Source: Agroathelia rolfsii (lineage: Eukaryota; Basidiomycota; Agaricomycetes; Amylocorticiales; Amylocorticiaceae). Taken from it: DNA of 64,000 nt. Under the pieces are notes generated by a model. The model did no database searches. It was not told where the DNA came from and was given only the letters and a program-made list of their open reading frames with translations. Shown here one piece after another: positions 45,501 to 57,895 of this stretch (positions are counted from its first letter, which is position 1; every line of letters begins with the position of its first letter). The stretch lies in assembly GCA_018343915.1 (NCBI GenBank), contig JABRWF010000002.1, positions 434,001 to 498,000 on the forward strand. The letters run 5' to 3'. The position numbers and the translations under genes are program-made.

Positions 45501-45938
45501 GATGGGATCTTTTTGCGTATGTACGTAAGAAGGAAACGAAAGGAAAAGAGAGAAAGAGAAAAATTACTCATTAGAACATGTACAAACATGATGCTACAAT
45601 GGAAAAAGGCGGGAAATCATTGCGTTTTCTCCGTCTAACCGAGCATTTTGCTCCTGAGAAAGAGTCCATGTGAATTGATAAAAGACAGAGAAAAAGGAGA
45701 AAAAAGGTCGGGAGAGGGGGGGGGGCGGTTGATGATGGAATCATGAGACCGCAGGACGCGTGCGCAATTATTTGAACAGCGGCGCGTGATGGAGATGGAA
45801 GAACATTATGATGAGACGGGAACGATGGCAATCGTCAATGCAAGTAGAAGGGGGAGAAAGCAGACAAATAAACCCCATTTGAGATCGTGGACGAAGCGGA
45901 AGACAGAGACGAGAGAGAGCCGAGAGATGGAGGAACGG
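42596..45938. other. Gene-poor region of about 3.3 kb
   Basis: I could not support a gene on either strand. Short open frames (for example 43433-43759 +, 43944-44159 +) have no recognisable family. The right part (45000-45938) is purine-rich on the plus strand, as expected for the 3' flank of the minus-strand RhoGAP gene. A short tandem TACATGATGCATGATGCATG sits near 44160. Confidence 0.5.
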
Positions 45939-48105
45939 TCACGACGACGATGAAGGCAGTTGCGCGGACGTCCTTCTATTCTTCTTGTGTAACACCCGCC
46001 TATTATCCCGTTCCGGTCTGGCAGCCTCGCTGCCACTACCTTCGTTGGTACTGCTGGTTCCAGTATGATGCCCCGCAGGCGTTGCGCCCCTCTCTAAGCG
46101 TGGTTCTCTAGCATTTGGCGTCGTCGGCGTCCTCCGAGAAGGTAGCGTTCGGCTTCGCGTGACACCAAGGGCAGTGCTTCCCGCCGCGATGGGAGCCCCC
46201 GAAGACGGTGTCTCGTTGACAGGGGTCAAATTATTGTTATTGGCATCAGGGCGTGATCGTTTTTCCGAGAGGGACACGGTCTCAGGATCTGTGTGTGATG
46301 ATTTGAGTCAGTAACAGTTTCATTCTCCGAAACCTGTTTGTTCTTGCAGGTTGATTGCTGCAACAGCAGACAAAGGTATCACCAAGATATGGATATTGAA
46401 AGAAGAGATGATAAAACAGAAGGGAGAAAAAATGTGAAGAGAGAATATGGCAGAATAGAATGATAGGATAAAAAGGGCTGGGCAGGCTGACGATCGGACG
46501 GAGAAGCATGGCTTACGCTTACGATCGATCACGGTATGCCTCCTCGTCACTCTCTTCTGTTGCCCCGTTGTTGAGCCCCCTTGGCCACTGCTCTGTTTGC
46601 GCTTATCGACGAGCTTCCAGCCACCGCCAACGTGACTGTGCTCGTCCTCTGAACTGGGAACGACGTTGATATCCTCGTCTATGAACGTCGATCTCGGCGG
46701 CGCTGTTAATTGTTCTGTATGGGGAGTTGTAATCATTACTGTCGTGTTCGGAGTCGTTGCTGCCGCAGTTATTGAGGACGGATTGCGCGATGTGGGCGGC
46801 GGTGGGATATCGAACATGAAATAATCCTGCTTCGCGATCAAGAATTCGAGTACGGCTTGTGATAACTGATGTTCTTGGGGTGCCATGACATGATCTGGAT
46901 GGGAGATTATACCAGGATGAAAGATAACAGCCAGGTCTGACAACAATGATAGTCAAGAAATTAGCATCCAGTTCACTTTTTTTTTCATAAACAGCACCGT
47001 ATCTTTGTTAGAAACGTACTTTTGGATGTCATACGATTAATGTCTGATTTCCGCGCAAAAACGGAGAGAAGATCGAGCACGTAGAGGAGAAGGTATTGGT
47101 TTGCACGTGGCATCGATCGTATTAGGCGTTTGTAGGTTTGAATAATCTCGTCTTGACTATTAGGTTGTTTAGCTATTAGTATGCTGTGTCAATCAACTAT
47201 CTAGGGGTGGATCAGATTGAATGCAGACCTAGAGCATCACGGAACTGGAGACATAGAGAAACCAGTCAGTTTAGAGGAAGCGCGGAGAATGGAGAGACGG
47301 ACACTATGGTACAGATCATGTGGTATAACTGGCTCCTGTATCAGGGTAAGCATACATGAATGATGATTAACGAGCCGAAGTGGGTACTCACAGGCATTTG
47401 AGTGAGATAACGTCTGAAGACACTGGCGACATCATGTGTAGTGTAGGTTTCTTTCTTCCAGTCCAATGATTTTCCATACTGGAGCAAAAGATTATCAGAT
47501 AATGACACATGATGAGGGTACAAGGGTAGGCATACTCGTGGCGGACGTTCAAAACACGCCTGAAGCTCTCTCATGCGCTTGTTGGAGCCATTTACACGGA
47601 ATGTACCTTCCACTTCAGTTGCTAGGGTTAAATCGGTGTGAGCAGCGAGTTATTGCAGACGCTAAACAAGGACGCAAACCATTCTCTTTCAAATACAGGC
47701 CGCTGCAATGATCGATTTAGAAATTGGATTTAATGGTGCGGCATGATCGGGACATACCACTTGGCCACAACTACAGGGATGTATCCCCATACATACAGCT
47801 CGCCATTCGCATTCGCTGTGGATATTTGAACACTTGCGTATTTGAGACTTTCTCGGAGTGGTTTGCCAAATACTGTGTGCTCTCCTTCACCTACGGCTAC
47901 TGTGCAAATATAAGAAGAGGAGAGGGAGTGATGAGGTCATCGAGATCTAGGGGTCACGCAACGGAGAAATATAAATGATGTATTTTCTTTTACCTCTGCT
48001 GTCCCATGCGGGATCTTTCTTGAACTTTTGAGCATTCGTGAAGTTATTCCACCAGGCTTTGAGGCTCGCCTTGGTTGGCGGTTGTTGTGTTTGGGCATGC
48101 GTCAT
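45939..48105 (-). CDS. Sac7-type Rho GTPase-activating protein
   Basis: Ten exons on the minus strand: 48105-47994, 47899-47758, 47702-47680, 47621-47536, 47478-47392, 47335-47303, 47244-47229, 47172-47020, 46936-46523, 46288-45939; 471 aa from the ATG at 48105. A short basic N-terminus (KASLKAWWNNFTNAQKFKKD) leads into the RhoGAP domain (about residues 45-250): VFGKPLRESLKYASVQIS, CGLYLKEN, the arginine-finger loop EVEGTFRVNGSNKRMRELQ, VASVFRRYLTQMPEPVIP and LAVIFHPGIISHPDHVMAP. This is the Sac7/Bag7 class that turns off Rho1-type GTPases. The C-terminal half is disordered. Exons as small as 16 and 23 nt are needed to keep the domain. The frame stays open upstream of the ATG to about 48271 with an acceptor there, so a 5' exon and a longer N-terminus are possible. 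The last donor is ambiguous by 6 nt (GTAAGCGTAAGC). Confidence 0.85.
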
Positions 48106-48835
48106 GGGTTGGGGATGCACAGGGCTGGGTAAGATGCCCGTGCGTTTCCTGCGTTGCTGCTGCGGCGTCGAACGATCAACGACGAAACTGGGTTGTGGAT
48201 CTTGTTGGGGGGCGGGGGGCTCTACGACGCTAAGAGTGTTAGCTCTGCGCTTGTGAGGCCAGAAGGGCAGTCTGCGATGGGGAAGTGCCAGCGTTGAAGG
48301 GTAGAACGGGAGAGGAGGTGGTTAGCAGTCAATATCTTCATTCAAGCCCCGCTGTGCACCACTGTGTCGTCGTCTCCTTCTCCTCTTTTCTCTCCGTTCC
48401 GTCTTCCTTGCCTCGCTGCGGTGCTCCATGCGAGCTATATACGAATGATAACTAATAGTAATAATAGCATCGCTCTGTCTGTGTAATTACCCCGCGTTGA
48501 CGTCCGCATTTCATATTCGCAATGTATATGATCACTAATTTAGCATCCCCAATGCGCACAGCCCCTTGTGCTTGTGCGCTTGCATATTTGGTCGATGATG
48601 ATTACTGGTCAATGAGTTGGCTACTTGATATGTCCCCCCACAAAAATCTCTTCTTGCGATGATGAGGCCGGCGAGCACGATGTTGGGATGCACAAAGGCA
48701 CATGGCTCCCCAAGCTATCATTCGCATCACATGGTGGCGCTCGTCCGTCCCCATAGATAAATAATCCTTATAATCTCATCTACCTCAGACATTCATCGCA
48801 CACATCATCCCCTCTCTTCTCTCATCATCAACATC
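48106..48835. other. Divergent promoter region between RhoGAP (-) and ACBP (+)
   Basis: Shared upstream region of two divergent genes; may also contain the 5' exon of the RhoGAP gene (open frame to about 48271; a minus-strand ATG at 48429 could not be joined in phase). Confidence 0.5.
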
Positions 48836-49386
48836 ATGTCTGAGGCCAAGTTCAACAAGGCTGTTTCCATCGTCCAATCTCTTCCAAAGGATGGCACAAT
48901 CAAACCCTCTCAGGATGAGCAGCTCGTGGTCTGTATCAACGTTTAATCTATCGAAAATGATCAATCTCTCATCGCTGGCTACAGTTCTACAAATACTACA
49001 AGCAAGGCATGAAAATCAACGCCTCTAGAGCGGTCCCAGCGAAATCTAACCTTAGTCATTCCAGCCACTGTTGGTGATGTGAACATACCGAAACCGGGCA
49101 TGTTTGACTTTGTTGGCAAGGCTAAATGGTAACAGCCTACCCCTCATGCCTAGCAATATTTGACCCCGATCCGCTTCCAGGGATGCCTGGAAAAGTGTGG
49201 AAAAAACCTCGAAGGAGGATGCCCACAAGGCTTATGTCGATGCGTTCGTCGCGGTGCGTCGATTTGTCCTTACCTGCTGTTACCCCCCCCCCTCCCCTTA
49301 CTGATACTCTGGATTCACAGATCTTGAAGAAAAGCCCTGACGATGCCGATTCCCAGAAATACCTTGCAGAGATCGAAGCCGCTTAG
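48836..49386 (+). CDS. ACB1: Acyl-CoA-binding protein (with a GC-AG intron)
   Basis: Exons 48836-48928, 48985-49006, 49065-49128, 49181-49253, 49321-49386; 105 aa. A four-helix protein that carries medium- and long-chain acyl-CoA in the cytosol. Landmarks: MSEAKFNKAVSIVQSLPKDG, FYKYYKQATVGDVN (acyl-CoA-binding Tyr and Lys), KPGMFDFVGKAKWDAW and EDAHKAYVDAF. Intron 2 (49007-49064) begins with GCATGA and ends CCAG: a GC-AG intron, because this is the only join that gives YKQATVGDVN and no GT donor in phase exists. The other introns are GT-AG. Single small gene, divergent from the RhoGAP gene. Confidence 0.92.
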
Positions 49387-50696
49387 ACAATCGAAGGAGA
49401 TTAGGTATTCACCGCAATGGAAACACTTATCGACACTGTACAATACCTTCACATACTCTCAAGCAAGACGCTTTTTTTCTCCCCATCAACTATTGTTGAT
49501 CGAGGCTAGTCATGCTGATCGCTTGGGGTCATCTGAGCACCATAGGATGCCATGTCCTCGTAAAAACGTCACCTTCATTTGAGCACTCCCCGGCAACGAT
49601 GCAAGCCTGTTGACGTAACTGCCCTGCTTATTACAAAGCTGTTTCGGTGCCCCGCGGTCATGGTGTATGTGCAATTCAAGCGCCCAACGCATGTTCCTCT
49701 GAGAGTGTGCGCATGACAGGCGGATATCTCCACACATGACCGCATTTACCCAGAAGGGGGTGTGCATTTCTCAAACATCATCCAGAAGTTCCAAGGGCCC
49801 CCGATATTAAGAAGATTTTCTCGTTTATCGATTGTGCAGATATGAACACGACCATTGTAGCTTCGATCTGTTCCCGGGACTTTTTTTTTTTGTCTTTTTC
49901 TTTTCACACTTTCACTTGGATGGCGGACATAACCTGTCGAATTTCCACTCACCCCAATGTCCTGCATGAAGTCATGGGGTGTATAATGCTACTGCTGAGT
50001 ATACTTTATATGAGCCCCATTGGAACTTTAATCACTTAGGTCGGATATCCATCATCATGACATATATACTCAGTGGGTATAAGAGAGGCTCGTGATACCA
50101 ACGAGGTTGATCGAACACGTCATGACGGATAACGTGTGTATTGCCCGGTGCAGCCTCTCGTGAAATACCATACATGACAGTCTCGCTAGTCAGCATTGTG
50201 CTGATAAAGAATACAAGGATGAATGAAATAACAGTTGTTGTTGTTGTTGTTGTCGTTGGATATTTCTTCCGATATTACTTCGCATGTCAATGAGAAGGAT
50301 CGATAACCAAAAGCAGTTGCCTCTTCAGTCTCGTCCACCTTCGAATCAGTTCTGAGATATAACCAGCATTGATATTGCCTGGTTCGGCCGTGCTTACCCG
50401 GTCAACCAACGTGTTTGTTGCACGAGGTCACCATGCCTCACGTTACGATTCTCTGAAACTTAGCAGTTAGCTGTTCAAGGGGCCGTAATAAACTACCGCG
50501 GCAAGACAGTTGTGTAATTTACCTGTGCTTTTTAGTGCTGTTGACGGGACTAGCGCTAACGATCAATGTCGTAAAAGCCATCTTCTGTCCGCCTCCCCTG
50601 CTGCTTGCTTTGGATTCTGTTGTCGGCAGCTGCCATTATTGTTCTTTTCTGTGCACCCCCACGCCCGTCTGTACGAACAGAGGCTGTTAACCTGTC
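49387..50696. other. Intergenic region between ACBP and the J-domain gene
   Basis: 1.3 kb. A GTT microsatellite lies near 50232-50250 and poly-T near 49880. No supported gene. Confidence 0.5.
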
Positions 50697-52529
50697 ATGG
50701 CGGTCGAGATGGACCAACACCTTCGGAACTGCTATCAGTCGCTTGAGCTCCAGCCAGGCGCATCTGTGGCGGATGCCCGCATAGCCTACATGAGCAAGGT
50801 ATGTCCTTCTTGCAATGTGCATAGGCCCCAGGCGTCGATTGACGAACGCTGCTGCTATTCTTTCTGAACTATCACAGGCCCTTCAATGGCACCCAGACAA
50901 ACACACCACGGGCAAAGAGCTCGCCGGACGCAAATTTACCGAGGTTCGACAACTTAGCTCCTGTTCATATATTGCCTTGTGGCACCCTCTAGCGTATGAT
51001 ACATCATCTAAACCGACATCTCTTCGGCTCTTGTCACTCTACAGATTCACTGTGCTTACCATGATGTGATGCGACATCTGGGCCATCCCCTCGACGACGA
51101 CGACCAACAACATCTCGGCGGTGTACCGAAAGTGATACCACACTCCGAATGCCCCCCGTCCGAAAGGCCGCCGTCAAGCCACATATCCCAACGAATCACG
51201 CGCAGGGTGACAGCGCTAGAGCAGCCAGAAGTCATGAGCGTTAAAGACCTGTTGGCGACCGAGCATGAATACCATGATCATGAGGGCACCGTTGCGCCTA
51301 TATCGCCCTCTCAAAAGGGATCGTCACCGAGATCGAATCCCATTACGCCCGGTACAGAGCAATCTGCCCCTTTGCCCATCCCGCCTTTTCTCTCATGGGT
51401 TGACATCACTGTGCCTCCCACAGAGTATCGTTCCTCCGTTACTACGTCGATAGCGCCGACTGAACAGGATCGAGATCGCGATTACCCAAAGTCGATCACA
51501 GCTCCCTCTGTGAGATCGCACAAGTCCAAAATGTCCATGGCGGTATCTCAGGAGCAGCGGCCGCCTGCTTCCGAAAACGAAAAGCAAGAGTCTCACAGAG
51601 ATTCGCGAGCTTCGTTGCGCACAGCAGGAGAGTCTACTGTCAAAGATGCGCCACCATCTGAAAGAGGTGGGGATGAAACCCGTTACTCTCGAGCGTCGGA
51701 TTATTCTGCGCGAAGTGGCCATTCTCACGCAAGTGACCATTCACATGCAAGCGGACATTCCTATGCAAGTGGAAATTCTCATGCAAGTGGGCATTCCCAT
51801 GCAAGTGGACTCTCTCATGCAGATAGACACTCCCATGCAAGTGGGTATTCTCATGCAAGCGGCCAGTCTCAAACAAGATCCCAAGACCCACGCGTCTCTT
51901 CTCATCGGTCACGAGAAAGCCAAGGAAGACCTGCGGAGATGAGCCGTGAGCCGTCTGTTCATAGTAGGCATAGCGCTGATCCCAGTAGACCGGGCTCTGT
52001 ACGAGAATCTCGGGCCAGCGGGACTCAGTCTCATCATTATCATTCAAGTCATCATCGAGAGTCTTCCTCTCCCTCATTTGTCACCCCTTCTCAAACCGAT
52101 TCGCATACTGCCGTAGAAACGCCCTCAAGGCAACACAGCCCAGACCGTCACCCCTCCTCTCATCATTCTTCGCGTGAGCATTACCCGCCGAGGTCGTCGA
52201 GGACGGAGACACCACCGTCGCAGCATGAAAGTGCTGTACGACCCTCAGGCTCGCATACGTCGTCGGCAGACCACCGAGATCGCAGCCGTGGCATACCCGC
52301 CGGCGGCGATGCCGCCGAGCGATCTTATTCCTCCTCTCGATATCGAGACCGCCATTCGGACACTAGTGGTAGAGGACCGCCACCTATGAACCGCACACCG
52401 TCGTCGTCTTCATCTATGGCACGTCCTGTACCAGTGCCAGTGAACGCGACGGCCCTTCATTACCCTGAGTCCCGCGCGCCCACGACGGGAGGTCCACCGC
52501 CAGTCCTGCCTCCTGGACATCACAATCAC

Positions 52530-52564
<35 letters not shown>

Positions 52565-53965
52565 CCAGCAACATCAAAAGGAATATCATGAGCACCAGCC
52601 TGGTCGCAATCGCTATCGGAACAACGACAGGGACGGATCTCGACGTTCACCAGGGACGCAGCAACAGCACCAACGTCGAGACCGTCCTCGGCGACGGAGC
52701 GATTCAGTTGGCAGCGCAGATTCGCAGAACTCGTGGGACCTGTGTGAATCAGGCGGGGAGTACCCCATGCTGACGCGGAAAAATGGGCCTGCCAAGCTGC
52801 GCAAGTCGATGATAGGGACGGATGTCGGGAGTAGTCACTATCAGTATCAAAGGTCGACAGCGCCCCGTCGGAAGGGTCGTCGTCGATCAGAGATAACGAC
52901 GACGACAGTGATGATGACTGAAAATCAGCAGCAGCAGGACGATGAAAGCGAGGATGACGACGAGGAACAAGATGTGCCTATCCCGGTTCAATTGGCCAAG
53001 CCCAATCCACTGATGCAGGCCGGGAAGCAGTTCGTGTCGCGTTTGCAGAACTTGGCTTGGCCAAAGTAAGTTGTGATGTTTCCATTTCTTTCTTCATTTC
53101 GCCGTACTGGACGAAACGAAGAACAAAAGAGTCTCGGTCGTCGTTCTGATGGTCCACGGCGATCTCTCTTTTTTCTTCTTCTTCGTTTTTTGATTGATTA
53201 TCCTTGCATGAGCCATGTCAACGAGTGACTGACAATTCATTTGCCTACTGCTGTTGTTTAGACGCCGTCTGTATTCTATACCTCCTACAGAGGTCGACCA
53301 TGCCGCAGAATCGGTACGAGAGGAGGACCTGCAGAGGGGTTTTAGTGCCGTCCCTTCATCAGCAAGAACCCCTTCGACCAGTGGCGTGGACCGTGCCCCG
53401 CTCGTGCCTCGCCGTGAGGACCATCGGTGGTTGTACCCCGTCCCACTCTCGCTCGAGGACATATTCCACGGCGTACACCGTGCGTTCTACGTGTTCAAGA
53501 CGGCCGAGTATCATCCGCCACTCTCCACGCAGGATAAACTCGGTCACCGGATCGTGGTCGACGTGCCGCGCGGTGCGGGCCATAACACAATCTTGACGGT
53601 CTCTACGCCAGACGGGTACGAGGATGACCCGGACCTGCACTTTGTCATTGACGAGAGGCCGCATGGGCGGTTTATACGACAGGGGGATGATTTGATTATG
53701 GGTGTTAGGTTTCCTAATGGGTCCGTGCGCGGCTCGGGGATGGAGGAGATGAGTGTGGAAGGGATCGATGGGAAGAAATACACGGTATATGCGAGTCCAC
53801 AGGCGTCTCATGGGTGGGTCAAGTTTCCCCAGGCCGGTATGCCAGCGAGCAATGGTGGAAGAGGGCAATTATTGGTTAGGTATGCATGTTCAATTTTTCA
53901 CCATGATTGTTGGTTGGTGGCTTACTTATTTCTTTCCTAGGTGGGAGCTAGCGCTTTCAGATTAA
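50697..53965 (+). CDS. J-domain (Hsp40) protein with class-B C-terminal domain and a giant disordered linker
   Basis: Exons 50697-50798, 50878-50943, 51045-53065, 53262-53879, 53941-53965; 943 aa. The N-terminal J domain (about residues 8-70) reads NCYQSLELQPGASVADARIA, then ALQWHPDKHTTG with the HPD motif that activates Hsp70, then KFTEIHCAYHDVMRHLG. There follow about 650 residues of low complexity: Ser/Arg/Glu-rich, a tandem HSHASG repeat and a His tract. The last 210 residues match a DnaJ class-B (Sis1/DnaJB) client-binding C-terminal domain: YPVPLSLEDIFHGVHRAFYV, DVPRGAGHNTILTV, LHFVIDERPHGRFIRQGDDL, EGIDGKKYTVYA, FPQAGMP and GRGQLLVRWEL. No Gly/Phe region or zinc finger is present. Whether the two ends form one normal co-chaperone is unknown. 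Confidence 0.82.
51718..51863 (+). repeat. 18-bp coding minisatellite (HSHASG hexapeptide)
   Basis: About eight imperfect 18-nt units inside exon 3 of the J-domain gene, encoding repeats such as HSHASD, HSHASG, HSYASG and NSHASG. All keep the frame. Confidence 0.85.
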
Positions 53966-54545
53966 TCATTCTCTATCTCTTGTCTTTTTTGTTTTTTGTT
54001 TTTGGGGAAAAATTGGGTTCTCTGTGTTATTAAGAAAAATTTTGTTCTCTCTTTCTCTTTCTCTCTCGGTTTTCACATTATGGTTTCAGTTCTGCTTGCA
54101 TTTGTACTACGGCACGCCCCTGTTGTTGTTTTTGATATGTTCTTGTATTATCATTGACATTGGACAGACTCTGGATTACGATACCATTTCTGAATCAACA
54201 TTTACGAATACCAACGAATACTATCATGATGTAGCAAACTGCTGCGCGCACTTGGTCGTCATCCGAGCCTGTGTGGGTCCGATGACTCATTGGAGATGAC
54301 ACGGAAGTCAGTTTATGCGGATGACTGTGGCAGCTGTGGCTGCGGCGGTGGATATGTATTACGTAATTCAGGCCCGGGCCAAATTTGAATGAGAGGACTC
54401 CAACCACTACAGGCGCCGCTTTCCTCCAACTTGAACGTCACGACTTACGATCTTAACTTATGCTGTACCTCTGACCACGCCACAAGCCATCTATAACCAT
54501 CCTGTATCTTGAATAGCAAAAAAAGAAACACCCCTGTATTTTCTC
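53966..54545. other. Intergenic region between the J-domain and kelch genes
   Basis: Pyrimidine-rich 3' flank up to about 54070, then the presumed promoter of the kelch gene. No gene seen. Confidence 0.55.
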
Positions 54546-57500
54546 ATGCCCAACATCTTGGTTCTCTCTTCTCTCGTCGTTATCTATTTGTCGCTCTCTC
54601 ACGTCGAAGCGTCATCTTACACTGCCATACCAAGGTGCGCCAATCTTCATCGCTTTTGGTGTACAACATTTGCCTATTACTCTCCATGTCAGATGGGGCC
54701 AGGCAACTGCGCTCCTGGATGATATACTCTTCGTCCAGGGTGGCAAAACAGATATCTACAATCAATATTCATATACATCCGCGCCTAATAACAACAACCT
54801 ACTCTCCTTGGACCTATCTACATCCTTCAATGCAAATTCTCCCCCGTGGAATCTCCTCAGCAGTACTTCTAGCTCCTCGACTGCTGGCGATGGTCCATCC
54901 GTCTCCTGGCATACATTATCCGCCTTCAGCAATACGGAACTACTCATTTTCGGCGGCGATCCTGGACAAAACACGGAAACAGTCATTAACACACGTCCGG
55001 ACTCGGCCTATCTTCTCAACGTAGCCAATTTCCTAAACCCGGGATTCATTGATGAGTCGGAGTCGTGGGCAAATGAACCTATACGTCGCATATACCATGC
55101 TGCTGCGTCCATTGGTGGCAAGGTTTATATTATCGGCGGCATGAAGGACGACGGGTCCGAGATGGCGCTGTCGGATAATTACATTTTTGACCCGTCCATA
55201 CCGGAGTTTACAAACTTGACCACGGCAAATGGACCTCCAGACGTTTATGGCCACAGAGCCCTCATCCTCAACGATGGCCGCCTCGTCGTTTTTGGAGGAT
55301 ATTCGCAGTCCCGCGGCGAACTACTTCCGATGAACTATATCTGGGTTCTAGATCCTAGCCAGAGCTCACCCGTCTGGTCCTTGCTCTCCGTCTCCACTTC
55401 GTCTCTTCCGTCTGGTCGACGGGGTTTTGCTGCCACAGTTGTCGAGGGCGGTCAGATACTCATCCATGGTGGTGTGGATGCAACTCTAGAAAACGTTTAC
55501 GATGATGCCTGGATTCTTGATACCTCCGTCAATCCAATGACATGGAGTTTCATCAACTCGATATCGTCCTCTCTGGGCTACCGGTATGACCATTTTGCTG
55601 TAGCATATGGCTCGGAGGTTATCTTCGGATTCGGTAAGTGTGTTACGACTATCTACATCCACACGCACACGCATTCGTGATTTGTTTTTGATTGCTAAAT
55701 ATAACTTGCGTTTAGGATACGGCAATTCGGGACCAGCCCCTGCTGGATTATCAATCTTCCAGTGTACGGACAATGGATGTGACAGTGGTGCAGGGACCTT
55801 TCAGCCTTCGTACACTCCCCCTTCGACTTTGCCTACTGCGACAACACTTGTGACGACCACGCAGACACCGGGTTCTAGTCCGGGCTCTTCAACGGATGGC
55901 GATGGCGCCGGTGCTACCACTACGAACGCCCCCTCTGGTGCACACTCTATGTCCGGAACCAAAACTTCTGGAAGTTCGGCGACGGCGAGCAGCGGCCTGC
56001 TTGCCTCCACTGGCACAAGAAGTGGCGCTCGTCCAACGTCATCTACCAATCCAAATGGTAGCGGAAATGGAGGAACCGGGGGCAATCCATCCAGCAAAAT
56101 CCACATCACGGCCATTGCGATTGGAACAACTCTTGGCGCCCTTGGTTTGATTCTGGTTCTTTTAGCCTTATCTATCTTCTTGAGCCGTGGACGCCGTTCG
56201 TGGCTCGCACGGGATCGATTCCATCGTCTGTTGGACGCTGATGATGACGATTTCGATGGTAGTCCTTATGGACCTGGCGTGCCGCCTAAGAGTATCCCTA
56301 TCGTGGGCGGAGACTATCTCGACCACACTGACAGACGATGGCCACGTTGGGCGCAGTTTGGGACGGTTGGGTCGACTGGTGCCGCTGCTACGTCAATGGG
56401 CACGAGACCCAGGCGCGATATGCTTGCGGATGAAGATACGCGCGAGTTTGGACGCCCTGGATCTATGTTTGGTGTCCGACGAGACGGGAGTGGTGGCAGC
56501 TCCTGGAGCCTGCGATCAATGAGGGACTTGCTCACAGGCAAATCGCGATCTAGGGAGGCATCTGGTGTCTCTGGCATGAGTAGCGCGCCGTCGACGCCTT
56601 GGCTTGAAAAGGGAAACCCTTTCATGGGCGGCCCCACATTTGCAAGGAGGCCTTCTGCCAATCGCGAAACGTCATATGCTAGCACACTGCCTTATGTTGA
56701 TCCATGGGAAGAGGAAGATCTTAGCATGGGGGCGAGAGATGGTCATGGACGAGATGATGAGGAGGACCGACAGAGTTCAGATAGCGCAGAGGACGTTGGC
56801 GAAACATCGCACCTTCGGCCACGTTATCCAGCTCTACAGACACTACTTCCCCTTTCCACCAATGTCCACACGCTCAGCCCGGTAGCAGAACGGAACTCTC
56901 AGACGACTCTGAACACCAGTTCTAACTCCCATTCCCACTCGAATTCCTCCCAGCAATCTCACGTAATGAGCCCGTTCAGCACCCTTGGTTCCTCTTATAC
57001 ATCCCATCAGCCTGACCAGGCCACTTCTCCGGGCTCACCCAGGTCACGTTCTTCCTCCATTATTGGCGCCAGCGCACCCACGCAGCCCATACGTCGCTCG
57101 GATAGCTGGTGGGACCGTTTTGCGCACACGTCCTGGCTTGAGCGGCGTCGCTCTAGAGGTGGTTCTTCCTCGAATTACGGTATATTCGACATCCGAGACC
57201 CTAACCCACCTCCGCGGCTGGATGCTATTAAAGAGAGTATTCATACTACATCACCAGACTCGTCTTCCAGTAGCCGCAAAACGCGCAAGAACTCCGCCAA
57301 GAGTTCAATAAGGACGGCCGACTCGGAGATCATCGAACGCCTTGGCGGAGATGTTGACGTCGTTCAGCGAGAGGCCACTGGGGACTCCAGATCATCCAAA
57401 ATGTCACATGCCACTCGACAGTCTAGGTTGAGCAACGGTAGCACAGGGGGCATGAGTATCACGACCGACGAGGAGTTGGGTCGTGCTACCACTGTCAACT

Positions 57501-57895
57501 CAAGTATCGTAGCACATGGATCCCATTCCATAGACATCTCGCGTGCTAACACAGTTAGCACATCTAGCCGTAGATCATCATCTGGAGTTGGAGTGGATGG
57601 TCACGCCCATCAGGAAGAGCCCTTACCTCCGCCGACGAGGTACAGGCCGTTGCCCGCTCCGCCCACTACGGGCAAGATTGCCAATGACGCGAGTAACGTA
57701 AAGTCGCGTGTGCATGAATATGAGCACCGAACCAGCCTTCATAATCCGATTTCACCCCTTAGTCCCCGGAACACAAGAAAGGTAGAGCAGCAACCATCAA
57801 AAGGCCGGGTATCCGTCAACTATGGCCTGGTGCAACGACCGTCTCTATTTGTGGCCAATCCGGATCATTCAGCCAGCCCATCCTCAGATTCCTAG
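54546..57895 (+). CDS. Kelch-repeat single-pass membrane protein with long cytoplasmic tail
   Basis: Exons 54546-54634, 54693-55633, 55716-57895; 1069 aa. A signal peptide (MPNILVLSSLVVIYLSLSHV) starts the protein. The ectodomain (about 30-360) has kelch/galactose-oxidase-type blades: ILFVQGGK, ELLIFGGD, KVYIIGGM, GRLVVFGGY and QILIHGGV, and lacks visible copper-oxidase residues. A Cys pair follows (FQCTDNGCDSG), then a Ser/Thr/Gly-rich stalk and one transmembrane helix (about 478-500: TLGALGLILVLLALSIFL) ended by RGRRSW. The remaining roughly 570 residues are disordered, Ser/Arg-rich and predicted cytoplasmic. The layout is that of cell-surface kelch proteins common in basidiomycetes; function unknown. 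The large cytoplasmic tail suggests signalling or polarity scaffolding (inference). Confidence 0.82.

Noticed and set aside
45185..45831. Minus-strand open frames downstream of the RhoGAP gene
   Set aside because: Composition is that of the purine/pyrimidine-skewed 3' flank (runs of Ser/Phe/Leu), with no start context or homology.
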